A DNA stretch of 15,342 nt, taken from CAZKYP01 sp964556885. Its GTDB lineage: Bacteria; Planctomycetota; Phycisphaerae; Sedimentisphaerales; Anaerobacaceae. The notes under the pieces are model-generated. The model was given only the letters and a program-made list of their open reading frames with translations, was not told the DNA's origin and ran no database searches. Numbering within the stretch: the first letter of the stretch is position 1; the number at the start of each line of letters is the position of its first letter. The position numbers were made by a program, and so were the translations under genes. Shown here piece by piece: positions 12,779-15,342 of this stretch. The DNA is taken from the NCBI GenBank assembly GCA_964556885.1, contig CAZKYP010000069.1:1-15342 (forward strand), read 5' to 3'.

Positions 12779-15342
12779 ATGAAATTCGATAAGTTTACAT
12801 TGAAGGCCCAGGAGGCTCTGGCAACCGCTCAGCAAATCGTGATGGCCAAATCGCATACGGTTATGTCGCCGCTGCATCTGCTCAGTGCGATTTGCAGGGA
12901 CGATGATGGTATAGCAATTGAGATTTTGAAAAAAATCGGTGCCAACATATCACGTATAAGGGAAATGACCGAAAGCGAGATTAACAGGCTGCCGCAGGGC
13001 AACAGCACGAACCAGATTATGCCTGATCCGGCCTTCGGCCAGATAGTTCTTGATGCCCAGAACCGGGCAGATGCGATGGGCGACGAATATCTATCCGTCG
13101 AACACCTGCTGATTGCACTTGCTTCGGTTCAAAGTGATGCAAAGGAGATTTTGCGACTTAATTCCGTTAAGCCGGAACAGATTGAGGATGCCCTTAAAGA
13201 AGTTCGAGGACCGGAGAAAGTGACAGACATGAATCCTGAGGATAAATACAAAGCACTTGAGAAATACGGTATCGATCTTCTGGAAATGGCCCGAAAAGGA
13301 AAGCTCGACCCCGTTATCGGCAGGGACGAGGAGATTCGTCGATGCATGCAGGTGCTCAATCGCCGGACAAAAAATAATCCTGTGCTGATAGGCGAGCCAG
13401 GCGTTGGTAAGACGGCGATAGTCGAAGGCCTTGCCCAGCGGATTATAGCAGGTGACGTCCCTGCGGGTTTGATGAACAAGAGGGTCATCGCCCTGGATAT
13501 GGGATCCTTAATCGCCGGAACGAAATTCAGGGGTGAATTCGAGGATCGACTCAAGGCTGTACTGAAGGAAGTCATTGCCGCCCAGGGGCAGATAATACTT
13601 TTCATCGACGAGCTTCATACAGTTGTCGGAGCCGGCAAGGCCGAAGGGGCAGTAGATGCGGGAAATTTGTTAAAACCGTCGCTTGCAAGAGGCGAATTGC
13701 GGTGTATCGGCGCAACGACCATAGACGAATATCGAAAGTACATAGAAAAAGATGCGGCCCTTGAAAGACGTTTTCAGCCGATTACAATCAATCCGCCGAC
13801 GGTCGAGGAGACCATAGCCATTCTTCGAGGTCTGAAAGACCGTTATGATACCCATCACGGCGTTCGTATTACCGATTCGGCCCTTGTGGCCGCTGCGACA
13901 TTGTCGAATCGATATATAATGGACCGGTGGCTGCCGGACAAAGCTATTGATTTGATTGACGAGGCAGCCTCGAAGCTGCGGATTGAAAACGATTCACTGC
14001 CTGCGGAATTAGACGGCATCCGCAGAAAAATTGTCCAGCTTCAAATCGAACGAGAAGCGCTGAAAAAAGAAAACGACGAGGCCAGCAAGGAGCGGCTTAA
14101 AAATACCGAGAAACAGTTGGCCGGATTGCAGCAGCAGGACAAAAAACTTTCCTCGCAGTGGGAAAGTGAAAAAGGTGAAATCGACAATATAAAGGAATTG
14201 AAAAAGAAAATCGAAGATGCTCATAACCAGTTCGAGGATGCCCAGAGAAAGGGCGACCTCGAAACCGCTGCCCGTTTGAAATACGAGACCATTACAAATT
14301 TGAAAAAAGAGCTCGATGCGAAAGAGGCCCAACTTGCCCGGTCCGATAAGGGGATAGTCCGAAATGAAGTGACTGAAGAGCATATCGCCAGTGTTGTTTC
14401 CAAATGGACCAGTATACCAATCTCCAAATTATTAAGCGGCGAACGCGACCGGCTGTTGAAAATGGAGGAATCGATTCGTCGGCGCGTAGTCGGTCAGAAT
14501 GAAGCGGTCGAGGCGCTTTGTAACGCTGTTCGAAGGAGCCGCTCCGGTCTGTCCGACCCGAACCGGCCTATAGGGACATTTTTGTTCTTAGGTCCGACCG
14601 GCGTTGGCAAGACGGAATTATCCAAGGCACTTGCGGTTTTTATGTTTAACGACCCGCACGCGATGATTAGAATCGATATGAGCGAGTTCATGGAGCAGCA
14701 TTCCGTCGCTCGGCTTATCGGCTCGCCGCCCGGTTATGTCGGTTACGAAGAGGGCGGGCGGCTGACCGAGGCGGTGCGGCGAAAGCCGTATTCCGTGATT
14801 CTGCTCGATGAGGTTGAAAAGGCACATCCGGATGTATTTAATGTATTGCTGCAGGTCTTCGACGACGGCCGCTTGACCGACGGCAAGGGCAAGACGGTCG
14901 ATTTCAAAAATACCGTCATTATCATGACAAGCAATATCGCCAGCCAGCAGATTCAGCAGTTGACCGAGGAGTCCGGAGCCGACTGGGAGATCGAGGCCCA
15001 CGTAAAGGACACGCTCAAACAGGTCTTCAAGCCTGAATTCCTGAACCGAATAGATGAGATAATCGTTTTCAAAATGCTCACCAGAGAAGACTTGCGAAAA
15101 GTTGTTGATATCCAGTTGAATTACCTTGCCGAGCGTCTGAAAGTGCGTGACATCAAGGTCGAATTTGCCGACGCCGCACGCGACCAGATTATGGACGAAG
15201 GTTACGACCCGGCCTTCGGCGCAAGACCCCTGAAGCGGACGATTCAGCAAAGGTTGGAAAATCCCCTGGCCGCTGAGTTGCTGGCCGGTAATTTCACCGA
15301 GAGCGACACGATAAAAATCGACGCCGACTCCCGTAAATTCAC
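12779..15342 (+). CDS. clpB: ATP-dependent disaggregase chaperone ClpB (C-terminal end beyond the window)
   Basis: ClpB is a cytoplasmic AAA+ hexamer that, with DnaK, pulls proteins out of aggregates. The 854 codons present are nearly the full family length (about 857-870). A Clp_N domain (1-~145) opens MKFDKFTLKAQEALATAQQI. AAA-1 has Walker A GEPGVGKT (205-212), Walker B FIDE (275-278) and the arginine fingers in ERRF (329-332). A coiled-coil middle domain (~405-525, rich in Glu/Lys/Gln) distinguishes ClpB from ClpA/ClpC. AAA-2 has Walker A GPTGVGKT (605-612), Walker B VILLDE (673-678) and GSPPGYVGYEEGG, followed by FLNRIDEIIVF and FGARPLKRTIQ near the C-terminus. The ATG at 12779 has only a weak GAAAGA-like ribosome binding site. 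It stands apart from the island upstream, behind a terminator. Confidence 0.97.
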   Translation, partial: MKFDKFTLKAQEALATAQQIVMAKSHTVMSPLHLLSAICRDDDGIAIEILKKIGANISRIREMTESEINRLPQGNSTNQIMPDPAFGQIVLDAQNRADAMGDEYLSVEHLLIALASVQSDAKEILRLNSVKPEQIEDALKEVRGPEKVTDMNPEDKYKALEKYGIDLLEMARKGKLDPVIGRDEEIRRCMQVLNRRTKNNPVLIGEPGVGKTAIVEGLAQRIIAGDVPAGLMNKRVIALDMGSLIAGTKFRGEFEDRLKAVLKEVIAAQGQIILFIDELHTVVGAGKAEGAVDAGNLLKPSLARGELRCIGATTIDEYRKYIEKDAALERRFQPITINPPTVEETIAILRGLKDRYDTHHGVRITDSALVAAATLSNRYIMDRWLPDKAIDLIDEAASKLRIENDSLPAELDGIRRKIVQLQIEREALKKENDEASKERLKNTEKQLAGLQQQDKKLSSQWESEKGEIDNIKELKKKIEDAHNQFEDAQRKGDLETAARLKYETITNLKKELDAKEAQLARSDKGIVRNEVTEEHIASVVSKWTSIPISKLLSGERDRLLKMEESIRRRVVGQNEAVEALCNAVRRSRSGLSDPNRPIGTFLFLGPTGVGKTELSKALAVFMFNDPHAMIRIDMSEFMEQHSVARLIGSPPGYVGYEEGGRLTEAVRRKPYSVILLDEVEKAHPDVFNVLLQVFDDGRLTDGKGKTVDFKNTVIIMTSNIASQQIQQLTEESGADWEIEAHVKDTLKQVFKPEFLNRIDEIIVFKMLTREDLRKVVDIQLNYLAERLKVRDIKVEFADAARDQIMDEGYDPAFGARPLKRTIQQRLENPLAAELLAGNFTESDTIKIDADSRKF

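Noticed and set aside
1..15342. tRNA, rRNA, insertion sequences or attachment sites
   Set aside because: I looked through the non-coding stretches by eye and saw no cloverleaf, rRNA segment, transposase or terminal inverted repeats flanking the island.

Overview
The window looks like a draft or metagenome-assembled chromosomal contig (it holds a run of exactly 100 N) from a Gram-negative-type bacterium, most likely a planctomycete of the Phycisphaerae kind. This placement is an inference. It rests on the prepilin-type gene with an odd low-complexity leader, a secretin that implies an outer membrane, signal peptides and a lipobox, and the general feel of the GlmS, His and ClpB proteins. No rRNA or other phylogenetic marker is present to prove it.

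Layout. On the minus strand at the left edge is the 5' part of a gene with a prepilin N-terminal cleavage/methylation motif (1-215), just downstream of glmS (240-2108, minus), which has a near-consensus sigma-70-type promoter at 2180-2208. Divergent from it, hisH and hisF (2217-3433) overlap by 7 nt; hisF is interrupted by the assembly gap. A 532-bp AT-rich stretch follows.

From about 3966 to 12563 lies an island of envelope/secreted proteins, all on the plus strand and flanked by housekeeping genes. It holds: (A) a secreted beta-sandwich protein (4528-5139) behind three tandem promoters and a long leader; (B) a cysteine-rich secreted protein of 171 residues (5568-6083), with a strong hairpin next to its ribosome binding site and a textbook terminator behind it; (C) a 575-residue exported protein with Ig-like folds resembling DUF916 or pilus-chaperone domains (6592-8319); (D) a 1213-residue secretin with eight ~75-residue carboxypeptidase-regulatory-like repeats at its N-terminus (8427-12068); and (E) a small lipoprotein (12095-12478), a possible pilotin. 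C, D and E read as one operon driven by a promoter at 6243-6271 and ended by a terminator at 12528-12563. A and B have their own leaders.

At the right edge is clpB (12779 to the end), lacking only its last few codons.

The island is the part worth attention. A secretin with a very long repeat stalk stands next to a lipoprotein, a large Ig-like exported protein and two small secreted proteins, with no other type II secretion or type IV pilus gene visible in the window. It may build a dedicated surface-export or surface-layer/fibre system. That role is inferred from context only.
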